From assembly GCF_017876095.1 (NCBI RefSeq), contig NZ_JAGINM010000001.1, positions 434,001 through 498,000 on the forward strand: a stretch of DNA of 64,000 nt. The letters are read 5' to 3'. The notes under the pieces were generated by a model. It saw only the letters and a list, made by a program, of their open reading frames with translations, did not search any database and was not told where the DNA came from. How positions within the stretch are numbered: position 1 is the stretch's first letter; each line of letters starts with the position of its first letter. A program made the position numbers and the translations under genes. Positions 49,497-57,767 of this stretch are shown one piece after another. This DNA is from Azospirillum agricola (GTDB taxonomy: Bacteria; Pseudomonadota; Alphaproteobacteria; Azospirillales; Azospirillaceae).

Positions 49497-50870
49497 ATGG
49501 ACACATCCGACACCGACCTGACTTCCGCCGCCGCCCCGGACGGCGGTGAACGCATCGCCAAGCGGCTGGCGCGCGCCGGGCTCTGCTCGCGCCGCGACGC
49601 CGAACGCTGGATCGCCGAGGGCCGCGTCGCGGTCAACGGGCAGACGCTGGAAACCCCGGCTTGCGTCGTGCGCCCTGGCGACATCGTGCAGGTCGATGGC
49701 AAAATCATTCCCGAACCGGAGCCGGCGCGGCTGTGGCGCTACCACAAGCCGTCGGGTCTGGTGACCTCGGCGCGCGACGAGAAGGGGCGGGCGACCGTCT
49801 TCGACCGGCTGCCGCCGGATCTGCCGCGCGTGGTGTCGATCGGTCGCCTCGACCTGACGACCGAGGGGTTGCTGCTGCTGACCAACGACGGCGAACTCGC
49901 GCGCTTCCTGGAACTGCCGGCCACCGGCTGGACCCGACGCTACCGCGTGCGCGTGTTCGGCGAGGTGGACGAGGTGCAGCTGGCGGCGCTGGCCAAGGGG
50001 CCGACCATCGAGGGTGTCAAGTACGGGCCGATCGAGGCGGTGCTTGACCGCATCCAGGGCCGCAACGCCTGGCTGACGGTCAGCTTGAAGGAAGGCAAGA
50101 ACCGCGAGATCCGCAAGGTGATGGAAGCGCTGGGGCTTCAGGTCAACCGGCTGATCCGTGTCGCCTACGGCCCGTTCCAGCTCGGCAAGCTGGAGGAAGG
50201 CGCCGTCGAGGAGGTGCCGAAGCGCGTCGTCCGCGAGCAGGTCGCCAACTTCTTCGGCACCGGGGCCGCTCCGGCGGAAACGACGGAGTCGAACACCAAG
50301 CTGCGTGCCAAGGCCCGCGCCGAGGCCGCTTCGACTTCGGCGGCCAAGCCGGCGCTTCGCGCCGAAGCCGCTCCGGCGGGTGCCGGCGCGGCCGTCCGCC
50401 GCGCGCCGCGCTCCGCGACCAAGCGGATCGAGGCGCAGGCGGCCTGGGGCAAGGAGGACGCCAAGCCGTCGCGCGCCCGTGGCGGCGACGGCGCCAAGCC
50501 CGTCCGTGGCAAGACCGACGCGGCCGGACCCGCCGGCGAGCGTCCGGCGCGCGCGCGCAAGACCCTGTCCCTGGGGGATGCGGCGCCCAAGCCGGCGCGT
50601 GGCGGCGGCAAGCCCTCGGGCCGCGATCCGCAGGCTGCCAAGGGGCCGGCCAAGCCGACCGCAGCCTCTTCCAAGCCGGCGAAGGCGGCGCCTCCGTCCC
50701 AGTCCCAGTCCCAGCCCAAGCCCAAGCCCAAGCCCAAGCCCAAGCCTGCGGCCGCCGAGGCACCCGCCGGCCCCAAGAAGCGGGATGGACGGACTGACCG
50801 CCAGCGTGTCGACCGCCCGCGCAAGGAGCGTCCCAGCAAGGATCGTCCCGGTGCGGATCGTCGGCGGTAG
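49497..50870 (+). CDS. RluB-type 23S rRNA pseudouridine synthase with long basic tail
   Basis: 457 residues. The S4 domain (RIAKRLARAGLCSRRDAERWI) is followed by the RsuA/RluB catalytic core, with the active-site Asp in SIGRLDLTTEGLLLLTND and the KEGKNREIRKVMEALG motif. From about residue 265 the chain becomes a Lys/Arg/Ala/Pro-rich disordered tail with repeated KPKP, probably RNA-binding. The start at 49497 (MDTSDTDL) was preferred. It overlaps rsmD by 20 bases. Confidence 0.93.
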   Translation: MDTSDTDLTSAAAPDGGERIAKRLARAGLCSRRDAERWIAEGRVAVNGQTLETPACVVRPGDIVQVDGKIIPEPEPARLWRYHKPSGLVTSARDEKGRATVFDRLPPDLPRVVSIGRLDLTTEGLLLLTNDGELARFLELPATGWTRRYRVRVFGEVDEVQLAALAKGPTIEGVKYGPIEAVLDRIQGRNAWLTVSLKEGKNREIRKVMEALGLQVNRLIRVAYGPFQLGKLEEGAVEEVPKRVVREQVANFFGTGAAPAETTESNTKLRAKARAEAASTSAAKPALRAEAAPAGAGAAVRRAPRSATKRIEAQAAWGKEDAKPSRARGGDGAKPVRGKTDAAGPAGERPARARKTLSLGDAAPKPARGGGKPSGRDPQAAKGPAKPTAASSKPAKAAPPSQSQSQPKPKPKPKPKPAAAEAPAGPKKRDGRTDRQRVDRPRKERPSKDRPGADRRR

Positions 50871-51408
50871 GCACCGGGGCCGCCGGCTGGTCGCTCCGGA
50901 CGGCCGCGACACGCGGCCGACCACCGACCGCACGCGCGAGTCGCTGTTCAACATCCTGGCCCACGCCGACTGGGCGCCCGATTTTGAGGGAGCCGTCGTG
51001 CTGGATGCCTTCTGCGGCACCGGCGCGCTCGGGCTGGAGGCCCTGTCGCGCGGGGCGGCCCGTTGCAGTTTTCTCGACAGCGGCCGCGCCGCGCTCGATG
51101 CGGTGCGCGCGAACGTGGCGGCGCTGGACGAGGCCGAAGCCGCCACCGTCCTGCGCGCCGACGCCACCCGCCCGCCCGCCGGGCAGCCCTGCGCCCTGGC
51201 TTTTCTCGATCCGCCCTACGCCAAGGGGCTGGCGCCGGTCGCGCTCGCCGCCCTGTCGCGGGCCGGCTGGTTGGCCAACGGCGCGCTCGCCGTCGTCGAG
51301 GTGGGGGAGGGCGACCCGATGCCCGCCCCGGACGGCTTCATCCTGCTGGACGAGCGGCGCTACGGCGACACCCGCATCCTGTTCCTGACCCACGCCGTGC
51401 GGGGCTGA
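50851..51408 (+). CDS. rsmD: 16S rRNA (guanine966-N2)-methyltransferase RsmD
   Basis: 185 residues. It begins VRIVGGRHRGRRLVAPDG, then RPTTDRTRESLFNIL, the SAM-binding VLDAFCGTGALGLEALSRGA and catalytic motif FLDPPYAKGL. The GTG at 50851 is supported by AAGGA eight bases upstream and by fold boundaries, although it sits inside the 3' end of the pseudouridine-synthase gene in another frame. The two rRNA-modification genes are thus coupled. Confidence 0.93.
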   Translation: MRIVGGRHRGRRLVAPDGRDTRPTTDRTRESLFNILAHADWAPDFEGAVVLDAFCGTGALGLEALSRGAARCSFLDSGRAALDAVRANVAALDEAEAATVLRADATRPPAGQPCALAFLDPPYAKGLAPVALAALSRAGWLANGALAVVEVGEGDPMPAPDGFILLDERRYGDTRILFLTHAVRG

Positions 51409-52052
51409 CGGGCGTTCCCGCTCGGTCCACCGACGAAACCCGCCAGTTCCATTTTTCGATGCGAGAGTCCGCGTCCGGCCCGCCGGCATGACGGTGCGGC
51501 CGGTCATATGCATCAACGGCATGCCCGATGTTTTTCCATCATGCGGAAAGCCGAATCCAATAGTTGAGTTCCAAAACAATCAGCGGCAAACATTGTGTGT
51601 CGCCGAGGTGGTTCAAACACTGTCGCGGCGGCTTCATTCTATCTCCTTTGAATGCACACCCTCGACTGAGGGGGCCGTGCAGGTACCGGCACGGCTTCTT
51701 TTTCAAGAATGTGCGTCAAGGCAGGGATAAGGAACGGATGAATAGTCCGGACCGAACCCCGTCGGGATGTGGGTGAAGACGGATTACTTCAAGGTTCGTT
51801 GGTTGCATTCCGTTACCCTGGCTTTAGGGCGTCTTTTTCGGCCTTTTTCTGGTATACCAGATTCCATACTCGGTATTCAGAATAACCAGCGTGCGGACGG
51901 CCCGATGCTGCCGAAGAACTTCAGACAACCGACGGAACGGAATCGTCAGCAAGAACGCATCCGTCCCGCCAACGCAACCGCGACCGGCCGGCAGCGAGCC
52001 CCCAAGACGGGGCGGCACCCGGACCGGCAATGGATCAGTTTCGGGAGGTACG
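51409..52052. other. Long upstream region of the MFS transporter, no supported gene
   Basis: 644 bp. Open frames here lack domains. A hairpin CCCTC/GAGGG at 51659-51672 directly precedes a second hairpin with a T-run (51674-51703). A 12-codon frame at 51738-51776 has AAGGA upstream. Together these could be a regulatory leader or a small RNA; nothing proves it. Confidence 0.4.
51674..51703 (+). terminator. Candidate intrinsic terminator upstream of the MFS transporter
   Basis: GCCGTGC (51674-51680) pairs with GCACGGC (51689-51695) across an 8-base loop, followed by TTCTTTTTC. It is 265 bp after rsmD, so it may end a small RNA or leader rather than rsmD itself. Confidence 0.5.
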
Positions 52053-53402
52053 ATGGCTCATACGTCAACCCCATCGGCGGCAGAACCGGGGGCGCCGATT
52101 TCCGACAGCGTTCGTTGGACCCAGATCGTCATCGGCATCGTCTGCATGGTGGCGGCGGCCAACATCCAGTATGCCTGGACGCTCTTCGTTCCGGAAATCC
52201 AGGCGACGCATGGCTGGACGCGCGCGTCGATCCAGACCGCTTTCACCATCTTCGTCGTCGTGCAGACCTGGCTGACGCCGATCGAGGGCTACTTCATCGA
52301 CCGCTACGGCCCCCGGGTCATCGTCGCCGCCGGCGGCTTCTTCACCGGCCTCTCCTGGATCGTCGACAGCTACGCCAGCACCCTGGCGCTTCTCTACATC
52401 GGCTCGGCCATCGGCGGCATCGGTGTCGGCTGCGTCTACGCGACCTGCGTGAACAACGCGCTGAAGTGGTTCCCGGAAAAGCGCGGTCTGGCCGTCGGCC
52501 TGACGGCGGGCGGCTACGGCGCCGGCTCGGCGCTGACCATCCTGCCGATCTCCGCGATGATCCACAGCAGCGGCTATCAGTCGGCCTTCTTCTGGTTCGG
52601 CCTGCTCCAGGGCGCGATCATCATCGCCGCCGCCTTCTTCCTGCGCATGCCGCAGAAGGAACAGGTCAAGGCCTCGACCAAGGTCGCCCAGACCCGCCGC
52701 GACTACACGCTGGGCGAGGCGCTGCGCACCCCGGTCTTCTGGGTGATGTGGGCGATGTTCATCGGCACCGTCACCGGCGGCCTGATGGCGGTGGCCCAGC
52801 TGGGCGTCATCGCCCACGACCTGGGCGTCAAGGAAGCTCCGGTCAGCGTGTTCGGCCTGACCATGGCGGCTCTGCCCTTCGCCCTGATGCTCGACCGCGT
52901 CATGAACGGCATCTCCCGTCCGCTGTTCGGCTTCATCTCCGACCACATCGGCCGCGAAGCGACCATGTTCGTCGCCTTCACGCTGGAAGGCGTCGGCATC
53001 ATCATGCTCAGCCGCTACGGCCATGACCCGATGATGTTCCTGATCCTCAGCGGCATGGTCTTCCTGGCCTGGGGCGAAGTCTACAGCCTGTTCAGCGCGA
53101 CCTCGGCCGACACCTTCGGCACCAAGCACGCCGGCAAGATCTACGGCGTCCTCTACTGCGCCAAGGGCGTCGCCGCCCTGCTGGTCCCGCTCGGCAACCT
53201 GCTGATGGAGGCGACCGGCACCTGGGCCACGGTGCTGTACGTCACCGCGACCATGGACCTGACGGCGGCGGCCTGCGCGCTCCTCGTGCTGAAGCCGATG
53301 CTCGCCAAGCACCACGCCCGCAACGCCGAGGCGGCCCGCATCGCCGAGGCCCAGGGTGTGCCGCTGTCCGCCGCGCAGCCGGCCGGGAACTACAACGGGT
53401 AA
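52053..53402 (+). CDS. oxlT: MFS transporter, oxalate/formate antiporter family
   Basis: 449 residues, 12 membrane segments. OFA-family features are GWTRASIQTAFTIFVVVQTW, then GYFIDRYGPRVIVAAGG between helices 2 and 3, and RPLFGFISDHIGREATMF between helices 8 and 9. OxlT-type proteins exchange oxalate for formate; related members move other monocarboxylates, so the substrate is provisional. The ATG at 52053 is preceded by GGGAGGT. Confidence 0.85.
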   Translation: MAHTSTPSAAEPGAPISDSVRWTQIVIGIVCMVAAANIQYAWTLFVPEIQATHGWTRASIQTAFTIFVVVQTWLTPIEGYFIDRYGPRVIVAAGGFFTGLSWIVDSYASTLALLYIGSAIGGIGVGCVYATCVNNALKWFPEKRGLAVGLTAGGYGAGSALTILPISAMIHSSGYQSAFFWFGLLQGAIIIAAAFFLRMPQKEQVKASTKVAQTRRDYTLGEALRTPVFWVMWAMFIGTVTGGLMAVAQLGVIAHDLGVKEAPVSVFGLTMAALPFALMLDRVMNGISRPLFGFISDHIGREATMFVAFTLEGVGIIMLSRYGHDPMMFLILSGMVFLAWGEVYSLFSATSADTFGTKHAGKIYGVLYCAKGVAALLVPLGNLLMEATGTWATVLYVTATMDLTAAACALLVLKPMLAKHHARNAEAARIAEAQGVPLSAAQPAGNYNG

Positions 53403-53548
53403 GGCAAGCGCCCGGAACCCCGGCAAACCCGATTGCTAACCTTCGTGCCCCCTCCCTCCCGTTCCCCGCCATCCGCGGGGGATGGGCAGGCGGGGGCGGA
53501 AGCTATGAAAGGGGCCCTCGTGTCGCTCCGGTTCCGTCCTGTCCGGTC

Positions 53549-53749
53549 TCATTCGATCCAGAAGGGACGCTCATCGCCCTTGGCGCTCTGCTGGAAGCGG
53601 TCGGAGGAAAAGGCGATGCCCGGCTCCTCCTCGGTCTCGTCCTTCACCGGGGGAATGACGTGGAAGGACGCCTTGCCGCTGGCCAGATAGACGGCGTGGC
53701 CGATCATTCCGGTGAGGGCGAGAAAAAGAAACGCCTGCGTCTCGATCAT
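53549..53749 (-). CDS. Small single-helix membrane protein
   Basis: 66 residues. One membrane helix at about 3-24 (TQAFLFLALTGMIGHAVYLA) followed by an acidic C-terminal tail (PPVKDETEEEPG). The ATG at 53749 has GGAG seven bases before it. No family recognised. It is convergent with the oxalate transporter gene. Confidence 0.65.
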   Translation of the reverse strand: MIETQAFLFLALTGMIGHAVYLASGKASFHVIPPVKDETEEEPGIAFSSDRFQQSAKGDERPFWIE

Positions 53750-53800
53750 GGCCGGTCTCCGTTCGTGCCGTCGTTTATGCTGTGGTGCAACATAGGTGTC

Positions 53801-53840
53801 TGGTGCACCAAAGGCAAAAATTTTTGTATACCAAGTACAA
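53801..53840. promoter_or_regulatory. Operator-like palindromes upstream of the GH13 gene
   Basis: TGGTGCACCA (53801-53810) is a perfect palindrome, and TTGTA-N7-TACAA spans 53824-53840. They lie in the divergent region between the 66-residue membrane protein and the GH13 gene, suggesting regulator binding. Confidence 0.4.
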
Positions 53841-53948
53841 GAGGCCAGCCATGCGCGAAAGAGGGGGCTGAGGCTCGGCCGTGACGCTTCGCCGCCGCCA
53901 CTGTTGATAGGCCGCTGTTGATGGCGGAACACGGATGCCGAGGCGGTC

Positions 53949-55610
53949 ATGATCGGGGATCTCTGGTACAAGAACGCGGTCATCTACAACCTGTCGCTGG
54001 CGACCTTCATGGATGCCAACGGCGACGGGATCGGCGATTTCCAGGGATTGCAGCGGCGGCTGGACTACCTGCACGGGCTGGGCATCACCTGCCTGTGGCT
54101 GGGGCCGTTCCAACCCTCGCCGATGAAGGACGACGGCTACGACGTCGCCGATTATTACAGCGTCGATCCCCGCTACGGCACGCTGGGCGATTTCGTCGAG
54201 TTCACCCATGGCTGCAAGCAGCGCGGCATCCGGGTGATCATCGACCTCGTGATAAACCACACCTCCGACCAGCATCCCTGGTTCCAGCAGGCGCGCAAGG
54301 ATCCCGCCAGCCCCTTTCGCGACTGGTACGTCTGGTCCGACAGGAAGCCGGAGAACGCCGACCAGGGCATGGTCTTCCCCGGTGTCCAGAAGACGACCTG
54401 GACCTACGACCGGGAGGCGCGCGCCTGGTATTTCCATCGCTTCTACAAGTTCCAGCCCGACCTGAACACCGCCAACCCGCAGGTGCAGGCCGAACTGCTG
54501 AAGATCATGGGCTTCTGGATCCAACTCGGCGTCTCGGGCTTCCGCATGGATGCGGTGCCGTTCATCATCGCCACCAAGGGGGCCGACGTCACCAAGCCGG
54601 TCGAGCAGTTCGACATGCTGCGGACCTTCCGCGAGTTCGTGCAATGGCGCCGGGGCGACGCCCTGTTGCTGGCCGAGGCGAACATCCTGCCGGAGGACGA
54701 TCTGGAGTATTTCGGCCATGACGGCGACCGCTGCCACATGATGTTCAATTTCCAGGTCAACCAGCATCTCTTCTACGCGCTGGCCAGCGGCGACGGGGGG
54801 CCGCTGATCGACGCGATGCTGGCGACCAAGCCGCGTCCCCACTCCGGCCAATGGGGCAGCTTCCTGCGCAACCACGACGAGCTCGACCTCGGGCGGCTGA
54901 CCGAGGCGCAGCGCCAGACCGTGTTCGACGCCTTCGGGCCGGACAAGCACATGCAGCTCTACGATCGCGGCATCCGGCGGCGGCTTGCGCCTATGCTGCA
55001 CGGCGACCGCCGCCGGCTGGAACTGGCCTACAGCCTGATGTTCACGCTGCCCGGCACGCCGGTGATCCGCTACGGCGACGAGATCGGCATGGGCGACGAC
55101 CTGTCCCTGCCGGAGCGCAACTGCGCCCGCACGCCGATGCAATGGTCGGACGAGCCGCAGGCCGGCTTCACCAAGTCCGACAGGCCGGTCGTGCCGGTGA
55201 TCAGCGGCGGCGTCTTCGGCTACGAGCGGGTGAACGCGGCGATGCAGCGGCGCGACCCGGAATCGATGCTGAATTGGACCGAGCGCATTATTCGCATGCG
55301 AAAGGAATGCCCGGAAATCGGCTGGGGCGACTTCCGGATCCTGAAGACCGGCCGTCCGGAGGTCCTGGCGCTGCGCTACGACTGGCGCAACAACGGGGTG
55401 GTCGTCGTCCACAACCTGTCCGACAAGCCGTGCGAGATCCTGTTGGACGTGGACGGCGAGGGCGAGCGCTCGCGGCTGGTCAACCTCCTGTCGGAGGAGC
55501 ACAGCCTGCCGGACGACAAGGGCCGTCATCCGATGGTGTTGGAGGCCTACGGCTATCGCTGGTTCCGGGTCGGCGGGCTGGATTACCTGATGAAACGCAG
55601 CGAGGGGTAG
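53949..55610 (+). CDS. GH13 alpha-amylase family enzyme, trehalose-synthase-like
   Basis: 553 residues. The barrel begins LWYKNAVIYNLSLATFMDAN. GH13 motifs: VIIDLVINHTSDQHPWF, nucleophile Asp in SGFRMDAVPF, acid/base Glu in LLLAEANILPEDD, and transition-state Asp in FLRNHDELDLG. Domain order and length match TreS-type enzymes (GH13_16) that interconvert maltose and trehalose. An amylosucrase- or glucosidase-like activity is possible. Confidence 0.88.
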   Translation: MIGDLWYKNAVIYNLSLATFMDANGDGIGDFQGLQRRLDYLHGLGITCLWLGPFQPSPMKDDGYDVADYYSVDPRYGTLGDFVEFTHGCKQRGIRVIIDLVINHTSDQHPWFQQARKDPASPFRDWYVWSDRKPENADQGMVFPGVQKTTWTYDREARAWYFHRFYKFQPDLNTANPQVQAELLKIMGFWIQLGVSGFRMDAVPFIIATKGADVTKPVEQFDMLRTFREFVQWRRGDALLLAEANILPEDDLEYFGHDGDRCHMMFNFQVNQHLFYALASGDGGPLIDAMLATKPRPHSGQWGSFLRNHDELDLGRLTEAQRQTVFDAFGPDKHMQLYDRGIRRRLAPMLHGDRRRLELAYSLMFTLPGTPVIRYGDEIGMGDDLSLPERNCARTPMQWSDEPQAGFTKSDRPVVPVISGGVFGYERVNAAMQRRDPESMLNWTERIIRMRKECPEIGWGDFRILKTGRPEVLALRYDWRNNGVVVVHNLSDKPCEILLDVDGEGERSRLVNLLSEEHSLPDDKGRHPMVLEAYGYRWFRVGGLDYLMKRSEG

Positions 55611-55628
55611 GGCGCGGCGCGGACGCCC

Positions 55629-56615
55629 TCAGGCCGAGACCGGCTTCCCTTCGGCGTCGCTCGCCTCGCTGTTCGGGGTTGACGGTTTCGGACGGTGCGC
55701 CGAGGCGGACGCGAGCACGCTGCCGATCACGAAGGCGATGGCGGCGCATTCGATCACGGTCGGCAAGCGCTGTTCCCAGAGGAAGCCGTAGAGCAGGGCA
55801 AACAGGGTTTCGAACAGGATCATCTGGCCGACCAGGGTGAGCGGCAGCAGGCGGCTCATCCTGTTCCACAAGGCGTTGCCGACGATCGAGGCGAGGATCG
55901 CCACGCCCGAGGCCACCGCAACGAAGTGCAGCCACCCGCCGACGTCGTGGCTGTCCCCGCCCATCAGAAGGGGACCGGCCACGAAGGCCGGAATCGCGAG
56001 CAGCAGGGCTTGCGCCCCCGTCACCAAGCCGGTCAGCAGGCTCCAGTCATGCGCGGAGACATGGTGGAGCCGGGCGAGCCAGCGGCTGTTGCTCACGGCG
56101 TAGGTGGTCCAGGAGATCAACGCGCCGACCGCGCAGAACAGTCCCGTTACCTCGGCGACCCGCAACCCGGTTCCGTCGCCGCCGAGGGACTGCCACCCGA
56201 TGCACAGGATGCCGGCGGCCCCGAGCAGCAGCGACGGGAGAAGCTTGCGGAACGGGACCGCGTCGTGGTCCCGGCTGCCGATGATGGTGACGGCGACCGG
56301 CAGGAAGCCGATCACCAGCGAGGTCATCGCCATTCCGCCCAACTGCACGGCGCTGGCGAGAAGGACGTAATAGAGGATGTTGCCGAGCAGGCTCAGCCAG
56401 ACCAGCGCCCACCATTCCGCCCGGCCGAGCGTCGCCGACAGCGTCCGCCAGCGCGGGACCACGAGCAGGGCGGCGAAGAGGCCGTAAGCCAGATAGCGCC
56501 CCGCGGCAAGTTGCAGCGGCGTGAACTCCCGCGCCAGTTCCGGCGCCAGGAAGACCAGCCCCCAGAGAGCCCCGGCGGCGACGCCGCACCCGATACCAAG
56601 CCAAGTCTTGTCCAT
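55629..56615 (-). CDS. EamA/DMT-family exporter
   Basis: 328 residues with ten membrane helices arranged as two EamA repeats (CGVAAGALWGLVFLAPELAR first, a second repeat after about residue 150). Substrates of this family range from amino acids to small metabolites and cannot be assigned. The ATG at 56615 begins MDKTWLGIG; an in-frame TTG extends to 56633. It follows the AraC-type regulator gene on the same strand. Confidence 0.88.
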   Translation of the reverse strand: MDKTWLGIGCGVAAGALWGLVFLAPELAREFTPLQLAAGRYLAYGLFAALLVVPRWRTLSATLGRAEWWALVWLSLLGNILYYVLLASAVQLGGMAMTSLVIGFLPVAVTIIGSRDHDAVPFRKLLPSLLLGAAGILCIGWQSLGGDGTGLRVAEVTGLFCAVGALISWTTYAVSNSRWLARLHHVSAHDWSLLTGLVTGAQALLLAIPAFVAGPLLMGGDSHDVGGWLHFVAVASGVAILASIVGNALWNRMSRLLPLTLVGQMILFETLFALLYGFLWEQRLPTVIECAAIAFVIGSVLASASAHRPKPSTPNSEASDAEGKPVSA

Positions 56616-56630
56616 TTCAACCACACCGCT

Positions 56631-56669
56631 CAATCACACAGCCCAATCACACAGCCCAATCACACGGCA
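56631..56669. repeat. Three tandem 13-bp repeats between the regulator and exporter genes
   Basis: Units of CAATCACACAGCC start at 56631, 56644 and 56657, the last diverging at its end. The CACAGCC core also occurs in the 14-bp array at 38719-38788. Confidence 0.85.
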
Positions 56670-56724
56670 TCGCCCGATTTCGGAGCGAGGATGCCACGGG
56701 ACGCGGAGGCGGTCTTGTCCCGGA

Positions 56725-57483
56725 CTATCGATTTTTGGGCATGGTCTCGCGGCGCCGGCGCCGGTAGGCCGCGGGGGTCGACCCGGTCGCCCGGCGCATC
56801 GCGCGTGTCAGCGCGCTTTGGTCGGCGAATCCGGCGCGGTAGGCGATCTCGGCGATCGGACGGTCGGACAGGGCGAGCCATTCGCAGACCCGCTTCAGGC
56901 GAAGCTCGGCGAGCCACGCGCGCGGCGTGGTGTCGAGTTCTGCGCGGAAGAGCGCGTGCAGGCGGCTGACGCTGATGCGGGCGCGCTCGGCCATCATGTC
57001 CGTCGTCCAGGGCAGCCCGAGTTCGGGCTCGATCACGGTCAGCAGCGGCGCCAGCCGGGACGGTGGGCGTGCGGGCTCCCGCAAGAGGGAATCGAGCAGC
57101 AGAGGCAGCCAGAGACGCAGGTTGTCCGCCGACACAGCGCCTCCGTCGACCAGCAGCCCCATGTAATCGACCAGCTTGCCCGCCGCCGGGGGCAGCGGCA
57201 CGAAGGGCTGCCGGATCAGCCGGTCGCCAACGTCCGGCTCCAGGAAGGCGGGATCGAGATCGACGATGAGCGAGCGGTTCGGCTTGTCGCTCATCTGCGA
57301 ATGGGGCGAGCCGGCTTCGACGAAGGCCATCCGGGACGGCCCGAGGAGATCTCCCTTTCCGGCGACCTCCATCTCCAGGGTTCCGCTCAGGGGAAGGACG
57401 AGCTGGGCAAAATCGTGACGGTCGGCGCCTTGATCCGCGCCATAGCTGCGAACATCGATGGAGAGGCGCGGCGTCGTGACCAT
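56725..57483 (-). CDS. AraC-family transcriptional regulator
   Basis: 252 residues. An N-terminal cupin-like sensing domain (FAQLVLPLSGTLEMEVAG) is followed by a C-terminal double HTH: ARISVSRLHALFRAELDTTP and RPIAEIAYRAGFADQSALTR, ending in the AraC-typical GSTPAAYRRRR. It is directly upstream of the EamA exporter and may regulate it. The ATG at 57483 (MVTTPRL) was chosen. Confidence 0.92.
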   Translation of the reverse strand: MVTTPRLSIDVRSYGADQGADRHDFAQLVLPLSGTLEMEVAGKGDLLGPSRMAFVEAGSPHSQMSDKPNRSLIVDLDPAFLEPDVGDRLIRQPFVPLPPAAGKLVDYMGLLVDGGAVSADNLRLWLPLLLDSLLREPARPPSRLAPLLTVIEPELGLPWTTDMMAERARISVSRLHALFRAELDTTPRAWLAELRLKRVCEWLALSDRPIAEIAYRAGFADQSALTRAMRRATGSTPAAYRRRRRETMPKNR

Positions 57484-57767
57484 GCCATGCGTATAACCGA
57501 TATCGAGCCGGCAAGGCACCCGGTATTGCGGTGATGAGCCCTTGGCCGGGCCGGTTTGGGATTGGCCGTGGAAATCAAGATTCTGGCGGATGGGGTGTCT
57601 TCCGAAACGAGATCCGCCAGTGTTTTTTGGTGTCCGCAGGTGTCTTCTAACCTGTTGATCTAGAAAACACTCTCTTCCGCCTGCGTCCGTGACTGTCCGT
57701 TGCTATCCGCCCGCACCCGATACAGAATGTGGGGCGAGGTGTGGGGTAGAAATGGCAGGGATTCGAA
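57484..57767. other. Left end of integrative element 2
   Basis: About 284 bp between the AraC gene and the integrase. CTGGCGGAT (57583-57591) and ATCCGCCAG (57612-57620) form a perfect 9-bp hairpin followed by TGTTTTTT. No tRNA was found, and the att site cannot be placed because the right end of the element is outside the window. Confidence 0.45.

Noticed and set aside
57484..57767. tRNA gene as the att site of element 2
   Set aside because: No sequence folds into a cloverleaf and no T-loop/anticodon pattern was found.
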